Assembly (NCBI GenBank): GCA_936440205.1
Contig: OW387140.1
Location: forward strand, 33,229,659-33,293,658
From: Lepidonotus clava
Taxonomy: Eukaryota > Annelida > Polychaeta > Phyllodocida > Polynoidae
Length of the DNA stretch: 64,000 bases
Reading direction: 5' to 3'
Shown here: piece by piece, positions 34,701-46,545 of the stretch
Layout: each line of letters starts with the position of its first letter
Numbering within the stretch: the first letter of the stretch is position 1
Made by a program: the position numbers and the translations under genes
The notes under the pieces: generated by a model
Databases searched by the model: none
Seen by the model: the letters and a program-made list of their open reading frames with translations, nothing else
What the model was told of the DNA's origin: nothing

Positions 34701-36000
34701 AATTTGATAATAGAAATTATGCTCTATTTACCTTTCTTGATGTGATTCAACCTGTGAGCACTATGCCTAGATTTAGTGCATTATGCACAGCAGCAAGATA
34801 CATTTCCATTATGCACTAAAACTGCAAATCACCAGACTGAATTATCGTCAATGGTAGATATATGAGGGCACCCTTAATACATTTATAATTATTTAAGACT
34901 TCGTAGAATCTTTACTTTTCCCAGAGTGAGCTTTATACAAATGAATTTATAAGGCCATGCAGAACAAAGGACCAGAAAGGTTGAAGACCTCGAGAATAAG
35001 GCCTATCATTTTGCATGATAGCTTTGTGCTAAGATTTTCTAGGAAAAGAGTAACAGTGAAAGATGTTTTTCAGCATCACCTAGCTGTTGATTAGGTCAGA
35101 ATTTCGGAGAATGTCAATAAAAGGTGTTGTTGGATTCGAAGAATGGAACACCTGTAGCTGCAGTGCTCAATCAATGAAATATTTACGCGTCACACTACTC
35201 CACATCAAGTACACGTGGGTATAAAACAGCACAAACACTTGGTATTAAACAGCACAAACATATCCTGTTTATCTGTTTGCTGCTTGGTATGGTAATTATT
35301 GACAGTAATTCTAATACATGTATACTTGTTATTTTGCTTATCATCCACTCATAACGATTGTGCATTTTTTATCATTAGCTAACTCCCAACCTTCGAGTGT
35401 TATTGATTAGTAGTCCATACATTTATAAGTGTTTGTCTCTAAAGGATGTTGTTATTCAGCTGCATAGAAGAATTCAATACTTCGCCTAAATACGAATTAC
35501 TCTAATATATTCAAATATCATACATCCATTAATTTAAGAGTATGACCAGCAATATCAGATACAGGAATGGGGGGCCGCAGCTTAGTTTGACCATTCCTCA
35601 ACCCCTCCCCCACTCATCCAAAAGAAGTTAATGCAGACATTCCTTCTTATCGATTCGAACCATGGTCAAGGACACCTAGTACGTCAACCTCGATCTGTAT
35701 CGGGAAACCCCCTATGACTTCCATGATACTATAGATAACCCAGTGATGACGTCTTTGATTGGGCACAGGGGACTCCCAGACCTGGCCTTGTAAGGAAAGT
35801 GACGCACAGCTTTTTGGTGACAAGGGATCGCTATCTCTCCATTTGGCATTTCCAGCCGTCATTTCTCTTGGCCGTTGCCCTCAATGTTCGTCCCCAAGGT
35901 GAGGTTGACAAAAACGCAAACGTTGATTAGGTACAATAATGATTAATCCGTAATCAATTTTTTTTTTTAAATTCTCTTTATTTATCCTGGGTTGTCTCGA
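31703..36000. other. Upstream sequence, no gene recognised
   Basis: AT-rich DNA, probably a 5' intron of the NHE gene. I looked for the expected preceding exon (a W-x-L-L-A helix ending in phase 1) on the minus strand and did not find it. Confidence 0.5.
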
Positions 36001-37574
36001 TTACAAATCGGTTTTCATCAAACTCCAGCCGCATGTACATGTCTTTAGTACTATATCAAATAACATCTTATGCTATTCATTTATATCATATTCATTATCA
36101 TATTTAGTTACCTAAATTATTTTTTGGGCAATATTTTATCAATTTTACAGCCTCTGTTGAGTTATTTAATTTTGTTAAATCGCTTGAGTCGGGATTAAAG
36201 TGTTTTTAATACTTAAAAGATAATGGCAAAACCATTTTGAAACATTTTTTTGCAGTTGAAGTAACGTATGTACCTAATGCTGAAATAGATTTATTTTCTT
36301 TTAATTTGCATATAGGCCGGTTTGATCTGTTTGGATATTCGCGAGGGATAGGTTTATGTGGGAAAACCCCAGCTCTATAATTATGATTTGTATTTAGCCG
36401 ATAAATAAGATTGTGTATGCCTCAAACCTAAAGAATAACGTTTATCATGATTCAAATCTACATTCCTGAAGATTGTTTTAGCCATTCTTTCTAAACTTGA
36501 GTACACACCTTCATATCCAAGAGCGTATTCTTACTTGTGTCAGTCTAAATGTATTTATAAGTATGACTTCCACTAACCACGTCAATCTACTGCCTATTTC
36601 CCACGAGTGAAGCAGTGCTGCCATCTGACGTTTTGCATGGTACTTTCTTCAGTATCGTTGTTACTGTTAGCCTCATGACTACTTCACAGATCTTTTCAAG
36701 TAATTGTCTGGTAAACAGTCACACCAACTCTGCTCTAAAAAACAAAGTCCTATTAAAGGAAACTGTCCTTATACACTTATTGGTTTGAAAATCTTTCTGT
36801 GGAAAAAGGTGAACCCTCCAATGGAAAGAGGTGAATTGATAGGAATTGGAATTGTGGAAATTTCTCCCATCTATTAGCTACACTGAATACGAATGCGTAG
36901 AGAGAACATCGTTGCATGGCATTAACCTGCAAACTGATAACACTGAAAAGACTGCCATCAATTTTGTAAAATATTTCTCCGAAATTTGAGGATGCTCTAA
37001 CCCGAGCTCCAACTAATCTAACTTGAGAATGTTACCAGCAAATCTCTGTTGGCCATAAGTAAAACTGAAACGGTTCCAAGCAGATTTGAGAGGGCTCTAG
37101 ATTGAATTGAGGATATTCCAACTGACATAGTTTAACACATTTACTTTCTTTGAATTCTCCCATCCACGGATAGCCAATTTCTTAACTTTGACCTGCAGGT
37201 TAGTTTTAATCAGGATGCATGCTGGGTAATAATGTCGACAACTCACACAGCTTTAGCATAGGAATTTTCATTAATCATACCATTAGTTCAAGTTTGAAAT
37301 GAAGAAAAACTAAAGATCTTTATTCTTTAAATTTGTATCCATATACATTGAATATTTTCCAAGTTGTTTGAAAATGAATTCATTATACATGGATTTATCA
37401 CAATTATTCATTAATTTCCTCTAGTTTTTCAAGGGATTTTGTCGACAAAATTAATCCAAATTAGCCTGCAGGTGCATAAAATACCATTATTTAGCTATCC
37501 TCCGTGGTAGGGAGAAATTCAACTTTTGGTAATTTCAAGGGGTTACCCCCCACCCATGCACACCCACGCAACAG

Positions 37575-37718
37575 CTGAGGGCGGATCCAGAGATTTCCAA
37601 AAAGGGAGGCACCCATTTGTGACAATTTCGGTCTGACCTTCCGGGGCCGAGAATTTAACATAAAAAAATATAAATATTTATTTGGTATACCTGTGCCCCA
37701 CCCCTACATCCGCCACTG
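37575..37718. mobile_element. Short element of the GGCGGATCC family, degenerate
   Basis: The left part ctgagggcggatccag and right part acatccgccactg match the termini at 29876-30072. The interior has diverged. Confidence 0.55.
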
Positions 37719-38449
37719 TACGCACACCCGGGTATAGTATACACTTCCACCACTAACAGCCAATTGCAGCAGAGTAGAATAGATACTTTAATACCACAGC
37801 TGGCTCAGTAGCGCCAACTGACAGTGGCGGCAACTATCAAAACGACAGGTGGCAGCACCATATACATATCAAAGTCTGTGCTATGGTTAAAGCAATGAGT
37901 ATAACAATATTCGTTGTTTAAAGCCATATGTAACAGTTGTGAAGACACCTAGAGTAAACTATGTAAAGGATATATTTACGTTTGCAACTTTAGATATAGT
38001 TTAACATATACCAGCAACTTGGGTGAGCAAATTAAATATTAAGACCCAGCATTTATCTCTTTTGTTTTGTTACATAGCAAAGAAAATGGCATCATATAAT
38101 GTAACTTGCGCCGCAAGCCCCTCCCCTCCTGTACGGGGAATATCCAGGGACGAATACTTTGTCTATATATAATGTAGATGTGTCTGAGGACACTCCAAAA
38201 TGTAAATGATAATGTATAACATTTTGTTTGTATACACTGCCTCAACTTGGGAACCCACGTTGCCTAATCTTGAACTGTTTCCATAAGGCCAAAAGAAGAT
38301 ATGGTCGAAAACAGTGGGAAAACGAAGTTCAAGTTTGCTATAACTGAAGATTCTGTCAAATAACTATGACACGGCTCTTAAGATCATTGGGTAGGTTATG
38401 TTACTTCACATGCGTCGGCCATTAAAAGTTAATATCACATTACACACAA

Positions 38450-39433
38450 TAGTGGGGTCTGTTAACAACATTTTCGTTACGCGGCGGATAAAAGCACCAA
38501 ATTTTGCATGAGGCACCTCTGAGGCATAACTATTGAATCTAGAAGGGGAGCCATCTTGAAATACCAAAATGAAATTTTGACAAATTTTGTATGTTTTTAG
38601 CATTTGAAATTTAAGGTATTTGACCAAAACTTTTGATTAGCATCGATTAGACCTATTGTATACATTCGAAAGGTAAATAATTGTATTCCCTGTCCTATAA
38701 TCTACCAATTTGGACAATAGCAATGTGTTTCTAGGCATTTTAGAAGCTGAGATATAAGATTATTTCAATAAAAGTCGGCCATATTGGATTTTTGGCCCCT
38801 GTCCGGGTTATATTGATATTTCAAGGTGGCTCCCCTTTTAAATTCAATGAAGGGGTCCCAGGGGATCATCATACCAAATGGAATCAAGAAATCTTGTGGC
38901 AAAAGAGTTAAGTGTATATCCTTTCTTTTGCATTATTTTGGAATCCAGCAGTCATTATCAAAGGTATCATGCTAATGAATTCAGCCATTTTGAAATTTAT
39001 TGTATTGTATTGGATGAATATCATATTTATTGAGCCCTCTAGGCTATTGACAACTGATATTGGAACCATTTCCCCTGGCCTTATGCCTTAGTAGCTAAAA
39101 ATCATAATATTTCTCAAAATTGGTCAGCCATCTTGGATTTTGGATTTCCGCATTGACTTAAAACATAAATAATTGAATTCCCTGACCCATAATCCCTCAA
39201 TTTTGACACCAACCTTGTCTCTTTAGTCTTTTTAGAAGCTGAGATATAAGAATTTTTATAGTAAAAGTCGGCCATATTGGTTTTTGGGCCCCCACATCCG
39301 TCCTATTGATATTTCAACGTGGCTCCCCTTCCAGATTTGATAGTTATGCCTCAGAGGTGCCTCATACCAAATTTGGTGCTTTTATCCGCCGCGTAACGAT
39401 TTCTCAAAAAAATGGCCTTAACAGACCCCACTA
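38450..39433 (+). mobile_element. 984-bp TIR transposon, copy 3 (young)
   Basis: Same length, orientation and, by eye, essentially the same sequence as 17677-18660. CAA is duplicated at both flanks (38447-38449 and 39434-39436). Three copies with three different 3-bp duplications (TTA, CTA, CAA) fix the element ends at TAGTGGGG...CCCCACTA. Confidence 0.92.
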
Positions 39434-41740
39434 CAAGAGGATGGTCCATCCATTAACTCATATGGAGAACGTCATTTTAACTTACATTCCCTGTGACACT
39501 GTCAAGGTCATGTGTCACTCAGTTCGTCCTTCCATGACATTGACCTCATACTTATATAAAGAACCCCATTAGATGGCCCTGAGAATGTCCTTAAAAGGTA
39601 GGTGTACAACGGGAATTTATCACTGACTGGCACCTATTTGTGACTGATATTTCAGGGCACAAGAAGTATAGAAGTTTGAGGAATTTAAAAGGGATGTCAT
39701 TCATTGACTAGGAACATGGACTAAGCCACTCAGAAGGTAACTTAAGGTTATCAAGGGAGGGCTGTCTTTGATTCTCCCTAGGTATTGAAGGAAACACATA
39801 TGCCTACTCCTAACGGTTTAGAGTAGTTGTGTCTGAGAACAGATTTTTAAGGTATGTAAAAAGCAGAAGCATGAAAAAGTTGTATTATCAATAAATAAAA
39901 ACTTTTTCTCTTCATCTCTATGTTGGCATGCACTTTGCAGACTAATATATCCCTACACCACAGAGGTCTACCCTAAGTGGGCTCTTGGGAAACGTAAGTG
40001 TTCGTACATCTTTTTAGGCCCTATAGCTGATGCTCTTTCTTTAGACTGTCTTGCTACAGGGCTTCAAATATGAGATTTTGTCGCGTGGGCATTCTATGAA
40101 AAGAAAACGATTGTTAAGCAAGTGCAGCCAGCACCAACGCCACTTTGTTCCTCCCTATACATAGAATGTATTAAAGGGAGCCAAAACCAATAAATTCCAC
40201 AACATTTTCCAAACTCAAGTAATCATGGAAATCCATTCCTTGAGCCTACTCCTGGCCCATGTTAAAATCTAAACCATGAAATGTGGTAGAAAATTATTGT
40301 AAACAAGTTTACCTTGCTGAAGTGAATTAATGTGGATCCGCAAAAATGGGGTTTGTTTACAAACAAATGAAAATATTACCATCTCTCATGTAATTCTACT
40401 TGGGTTTGAGCTAGTTTTCATGGCTAGTACTTTACCACTGACCTTTAGTAGACTCATCTAACATATTTCTGTACATATTTGAGTTTTGACAATTTTGGCA
40501 ATTATATTAGTTTTGGCTACCTTTAATATTCTGTGTGTGTTTCCTTTCCTATATGGATTTTTTTCCCTTACTGTGAATAGGTAAAATAGGTCTCCTTTAT
40601 AACCGGTCTAAATAAGGTATGTGTCTGGTGGGCGCTAATCAAACGGAACAATTATAAGATGTACACCAATAAGAAGCAGCCATCCCATCTAAGTTTAACA
40701 AACCTAATTTTGTCCCAGTGCATTAAATGTGGTCCGCGCATGCGCCCAGCCCAGCCTCCCGATGGCACGCGCAGTCATTAACGCCACCTAACGGGACGCT
40801 GGTGTCTTAAAGGTCATGTGTTAGCGTCCAGCCCGACAAGCCTGACTCCAGAGAAGCCGACTTAATAGTCAGCTAATGGCATTACACTGACTCTGCTGAC
40901 ATTTTATTCTGGTTTTCTGATTACAAGAGAACAGATACCGTTGGTCCTTTGAGCTCTAGCATCTACAATGCTGCATCAGTGAAATTATGTAGGATATCAT
41001 TTAAGCGTTGCGGTCATTGTGGTATCTTACTATTAAGATTTAGTTTTTGGTAAGTTGGCCTGATGATTCGTGCAATTAGTGACCATGGAGTAGAGATGGA
41101 GGTGGAGTAAAAGATGGAGGTTAAACTGGAGCCATAGGTCCAAAAATAGAAACAAAACAAACAGAGTAAGGAAGCTACTAAAGCACCGTGAACTAGTTTG
41201 GGCCGAACTTTGCTTGTTTCTATTTTTCGTGCAACACTTCAGACAAAATCGGTTTTTGACCACTAGTTTATTATAACACAGGGCAATGCATTGAGCACCA
41301 ATATTAAGTCGGTGCTAAATATAGCACTAGTTCTTAAGACACATTAAAACACCAAGATTGGTTTAGATCCTATACCTCTTACACTACCAACCGATTAATG
41401 TGCACTTATAATGTAAACAGCCCAATGTGTTTGATAAGATTTCACTCCCAAGGACACCTCCGAATGATACATAATGGGTATAAGACAAAACTGCAGACAT
41501 GTACGTGCACCAAGCTTTCAAATCCAATAGATTGTGCTGAGAAAGCAGATTATTTTATGTCTCGGTTAATATCTCAGTTTGCTTATAATAAAAGGATGCA
41601 TATTGGACAGTAAAACAACACTAGCAGGCCTAGACCACCCAGTGGCGCATTCCGGAGGTTATAGAGAGAAGATCCGTCGGGAGTCAAGTCCAGGGACGGA
41701 ACCGATGGCGAGAATGTCTTGGTGATGCTATCTCCTCTTT

Positions 41741-41787
41741 TTCTTTTTCTTTTCTTTTTTTTTTTTTTTTTTTTTGGGGGGGGGGGA
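41741..41787. repeat. Pyrimidine/T-run followed by G-run
   Basis: About 35 bases of T with few C, then about 10 G. Simple sequence. Confidence 0.85.
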
Positions 41788-42139
41788 GGGAGGTACTCAG
41801 ATATTGTTTAGGCGTGACTGTGGGTTGAACCCTAAGAACCGGTAGTGGAGCACTGACCAGAAAAAATAGGGAGATGCTCCCGCGTGACAGCTTAAGAAGA
41901 GGGACAGTCATTTATCTTGTTTAAGATGGTATGCATAAATTGAGACACCTTGCAGTGAAAACGAGCGATAAGCCTCCTTGGAGTCTCAGAATAGAAGAGT
42001 GGGAAGTACCACAGTCGCTACTTATGCCCAATGAACGGGACCCGCCCTCCACACACAAGAGCCCGAATCTTTTTTTACAATGCTGAAAGATGAGGACAGT
42101 TGTGTGCATCACTGTTTGTGACGTTTTAGCCCTTGTCAT

Positions 42140-42194
42140 ATACCTGAAACCTCCCTCTCCAGCAGCCCCCTTTTTCAAGATCCTGGATCCGCCC
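42140..42194 (-). repeat. Fragment of the GGATCC-type dispersed repeat
   Basis: The minus strand begins caggggcggatccaggatct and reads GGSRILKKGAAGEGGF in one frame, a pattern common in invertebrate dispersed repeats. Only one end is clear. Confidence 0.5.
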
Positions 42195-42847
42195 CTGTTG
42201 GCTAGAAATTTACTAAGAAATGCATTCACATACAATTTCGACACTAGGAATGCAAAAAATATGTGTATTCCACTGAAACAATTCATTCTCACTGTTTAAC
42301 AGAGAAACAAATCACTAGATGGCACCCACGTCTCAGTTTAACAAACCATTTTTTGCCAATATTCTATTCAGAATGACGACAAAGAATCACAAAACAGCTC
42401 GATAATCTGCAAATAAACATTGAGAGAGAGGAGGATATACCGGGGGCAAATTACCTGCACTGCAAACTGTCACTGTTTGCTTTAGTGAAAAAACATGTAA
42501 AGTCTTTTATAATTGCCAGCGTGACCCTGACCCTTTTAGAGGACAACGTTTTCAACGCGCAAGCCGCTATATAAGCGAAACCAATTGACAAAAGCAGACA
42601 AGCTTGTAATTATTCATCAATATAAATTATTGTTTGCCGAGATAAACGTCTGTTTCAGTTATCAAACTGACAGCACAGCATTTGCAATGGCCTCGAGCGA
42701 TGCATTCAGGTATAGACTATACCCTCTATAAAATGCAGGACGCACATTCTGAGACTAGTCTATATTGAAAGGGATTCTATGTACCTCCATTAGTGGTAGG
42801 CCTATAGAGTCTAATTCAGTCATATAGGAAAAAGTGAAAAAGTGGAT

Positions 42848-42851
42848 TTCC

Positions 42852-42913
<62 letters not shown>
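42848..42913. repeat. (AT)n microsatellite
   Basis: About 65 bp of AT dinucleotides. Confidence 0.95.
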
Positions 42914-42915
<2 letters not shown>

Positions 42916-43269
42916 CTGAAAGTTTATGGTTTTCTGATTTTCATTGTATTGTGACAAAATATTGGTGGGACAGTAGTAGCGGCGGTGGGATCCTACGGAC
43001 ATGAAATGATTTGAATCATTAATTGGATTCAAAGATATTAATTATATCTGTTGTAAGACGAAGTGGAGACGCCTTCCCCCCGCCCCTTGTATACAGCTGA
43101 GCCATCTGATCCACCGTCCACCTCCTCTTTATGCGGCCACAATTTAAAATACAAACCTTGTAGCAATAAATTTAATTTATCCCTCATGAGCAGCATCCCT
43201 CATGCTTTTATCTAAAGTGAGGCGACATCAGATGGGGCCATAAGTTAAGCTTAATCCTAAATCGCTCTC

Positions 43270-44340
43270 ATTGTTGACCAGTTGCTTTAGACAGGTGCAG
43301 TGTGAACAGGCCTCAGTTTGCCTCAGTTCAGGCCTTACCTTCAACGCTCTCAGCCAAATTGCTGTTATTGTTGACCAGTTGCTGTAAACCAGTGCAGCTT
43401 TAACTGGCCTTAGCTGGCCTTGGTTCAGGCCTTACCTTCAACCCTCTCAGCCTAATCGTTCTTGTTATTCATCAGTTTCTGTAGTTGGGTGCAGCATCAC
43501 CCGGACCAGTTGCTTTAGACAGGTGCAGTGTGAACAGGCCTCAGTTTGCCTCAGTTCAGGCCTTACCTTCAACGCTCTCAGCCAAATTGCTGTTATTGTT
43601 GACCAGTTGCTGTAAACCAGTGCAGCTTTAACTGGCCTTAGCTGGCCTTGGTTCAGGCCTTACCTTCAACCCTCTCAGCCTAATCGTTCTTGTTATTCAT
43701 CAGTTTCTGTAGTTGGGTGCAGCATCACCCGGACCAAACAGCAGTGGACACTGCCTGAATAAGTATGTCCAAAACATTTAAAAGAGCTACTGAAATACTA
43801 CTGTTTTTACACTGACTTTTACTAAAAGGTCATTTAAATATTTCGGACATGCTGATTGACCACTGTTAAAGCACTGAATTTCCACTGATTTCCACTGATC
43901 TACCACTGAAATACTTCTGAAATTGAACACTGATTCTCCACTCAGTAGGGCTCCACTGAATTTCCACTGCTTTTCTTTCCAGATCATGCAATCAGCGTTA
44001 GCTGGCCTAATTTCAGGCCCTACCTTCAACCCTCTCAGCCTAATCGCTCTTGTTGTTGACCAGTTGCTGTAAGCGGGTGCAGCATGAACTAGCATTAGCT
44101 GGCCTCAGTTCAGGCCTTACCTTCAACCCTCTCAGCCTAATCGTTCTTGTTGTTGACCAGTTACTGTAGATGGGTGCAGCATGAACTAGCATTAGCTGGC
44201 CTCAGTTCAGGCCTTACCTTTAACCCTCTCAGCCTAATCGCTCTTGTTGTTGACCAGTTGCCGTAAACCAGTGCAGTGTGAAGTGGCCTTGGTTGGCCTA
44301 GGTTCAGGCCTTACCTTCAACCCTCTCAGCCTACAATATG
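43270..44340. repeat. Minisatellite, ~80-bp units, with a recent 228-bp duplication
   Basis: Units contain gttgaccagttgctgtaaac, a gtgcag block, tggcctcagttcaggcctta and ccttcaaccctctcagccta. Segments starting 43277 and 43505 are 228 bp apart and appear identical, a young duplication of several units. A non-repeat island at about 43740-43990 separates two clusters. On the minus strand each unit carries gttgaag|gtaagg, which looks like a 5' splice site. Confidence 0.9.
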
Positions 44341-46319
44341 TACCAGCGACACTGATAAGGCCATCTATGTGGAGACATATGCCCGGGGGTGTTCCCGGAT
44401 CAATAAGCAGTGATAGGATATACCAAAAAAAAGAGAGAGCAGTGTCGTTGGCACCAGGCTGTCTGGGTGTCTAGAGGTTGTGTAAGCCTTGTTACTGGCG
44501 TTTACTACATCGTGGTATCGTGTGCGTGTTTTTGATCTTTAGTAACTGTCGATAAGGTTTGAGGGCACTGTTATCTGGTTATAAACGGGTAAAGGATCGG
44601 CGGTATGTCACGTGTGTTTTGATCAATACAAGCTTCATGTAAAGTTGAATCATGAGAAATGCAGCCTTGTTTTAAAGGGAGTAAAAGGTAATGCCCCATG
44701 CAAGTATCACTCACAAAAAGTGAATTAATGTGAGACAATATGAACACATCATTCTATACCATCTACTATAACAAGTTTCTTTTGTACTTTTGTACTTTTG
44801 TACTTTCATGCTTTCTTATTCTTTAAATCGTGTCTACCTTCAGGGACACATTAAAAGGCTATAGAAAAACTAAGGGAGTAAACGAACGGATGTCGAGTGG
44901 TACCCTAGTGTTGATTTGTAATCCTTCAAAAGCTGTTAACTTCCCTGCTGTCTGCATGTTCATGTTTCCCTGTGACTTTCAATGTCAATGTAATGAAATG
45001 AAAGTCAGCAATCGGATTTTGTAAGAAAAATGATGCATTGTTAACTGGTTCTTAGCATCTGTAGCTTGACAATGCATCTTTCTCTACAATATCTATCTCA
45101 GAGCATGTGTTCTCGTTTTGCAATGTCTGTCTATCTACAAGAAAACCCTATCGATATATTTTTTGAAAAAAGGTTGCCAGCATGTGAATAACAACGCATT
45201 TTCAATTTAGTATCTCTCATTTCCTTCTCATTCCCAACACAAAGATGTCCATTGTCTAACCTGTCAATGCCAGCCGATGAAGATGGACAGTCAGCGGTTA
45301 ATTATTGCGTGCGTCACCCTGAGAAGCTCCATAGACCGGCACCTATCACTCAGTCCGCCTACACCATCGTCAACTCGACTCTACCTGAGTTTCTTACCTG
45401 AGTCTATAGTGGCCACAGTAGTAGTAGTAGAAGCCAGGTAAAATCCAAAAGTGTATAGGATGAATCAATCACACCAGGAGGGTCGATATGTGCGTGTATC
45501 TCCTCCAAAGTCGCCTGTCCTTGGGACCAGACGACATTCGGCTCGTTTCCCGCGCAAACTCAGCCCACTCTGGTCCGCGCCGTACCTCGCCTGCCTACCA
45601 CACCCGTGCGGCAGCCGCGTTTTACTGGTTTTTAATTCCCAAAATACTCCCCACAAATGTCAGAAAGAAATGCCATGCAGATCAAGGCTAGTTTATCATG
45701 GCAGTCTATTTTCAGGAAGTTTTAATGTTCAGTTTAATAGGTATTAAAAAAGAAACGCTTTGTGAATTTTAGAAGATGCATACTTCAACATTTCATCATG
45801 AGTATAATGAATGTGCGGCATCTAGTATCTCTTTAGGGTGTCTTATTGATTACAAAATTACAAAAGGTTTATTATTTTTTTATAATTTTCCATTCGATTT
45901 AGATACTTGGTCAACAGAATCACCAACTAACAAGAATGCACTAGGCCTAATTGTCATGAATGTGTTTTCCACCGTTTATTCAGTGAAGGTTTTGTATCTT
46001 GGGTTATTAACCTGTAGTTGTTGACGTTCAGTGTTAGAAAAGCCTGACTATATTACCCCTGCTACATTGTTATGTGTCAATTTAAGTCCTCCTTGTCACA
46101 GTGAGCCCGTATACGTAAGAAGTGTAAAGTGATATCATTCACAAGATGTTGCCAACGGACCTAGTCGGTTCTGTAAGTTATGATCAGCTAGGGTAAATTA
46201 CAAAACTTCTTTCGTTGATGTCCACCTTTTGTTTTGAATGTATATATGTAAGATAAGACGGACATGGTCGTATTGATTATTATTTCCTTTGATGAGTGAT
46301 ATGAATTACTGCTTATGAA

Positions 46320-46545
46320 TTGAATAATGTGGATAATGCAGTACAGTATGTTGCATATAGTGTCAGTAGTGTTGATACTGTAATGTACCTCTTATGAATT
46401 GCGTAACATGGCTCATGCAGTAGGCCTATAGTATACAGTGTCAGTAGTGTTGATACTGTAATATAGGCTATATCACTTATGAATTGCATAACGTGGCTAA
46501 TGAAGTATAGTATACGGTGTCAGTAGTGTCAAAAGTGTACCTTGA
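46320..46545. repeat. Three-unit tandem repeat with CAGTAGTGTTGATACTGTAA
   Basis: Three diverged units of about 75 to 90 bp, each with cttatgaattg, a tggctaatgcagta variant and gtgtcagtagtgt. Confidence 0.8.

Larger units (their letters stand above)
36001..43260. other. AT-rich sequence with repeats, no gene recognised
   Basis: Holds the elements at 37575-37718 and 38450-39433, a T-run/G-run tract near 41741-41787, part of a GGATCC-type repeat near 42140-42194 and an (AT)n tract. Open frames are short and unconvincing. Confidence 0.5.

Noticed and set aside
35641-35670. B-box-like ggttcgaatc on the minus strand
   Set aside because: No matching A box or tRNA cloverleaf around it.
43787-44095. 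Minus-strand 102-codon frame
   Set aside because: Largely a read-through of the minisatellite. One unit resembles an NHE helix ending in a donor, but the phase does not match exon 31702.
45400-45460. Minus-strand segment ending in a gtaaga donor, considered as the first NHE exon
   Set aside because: The phase fits, but there is no start codon in frame and no NHE-like sequence.
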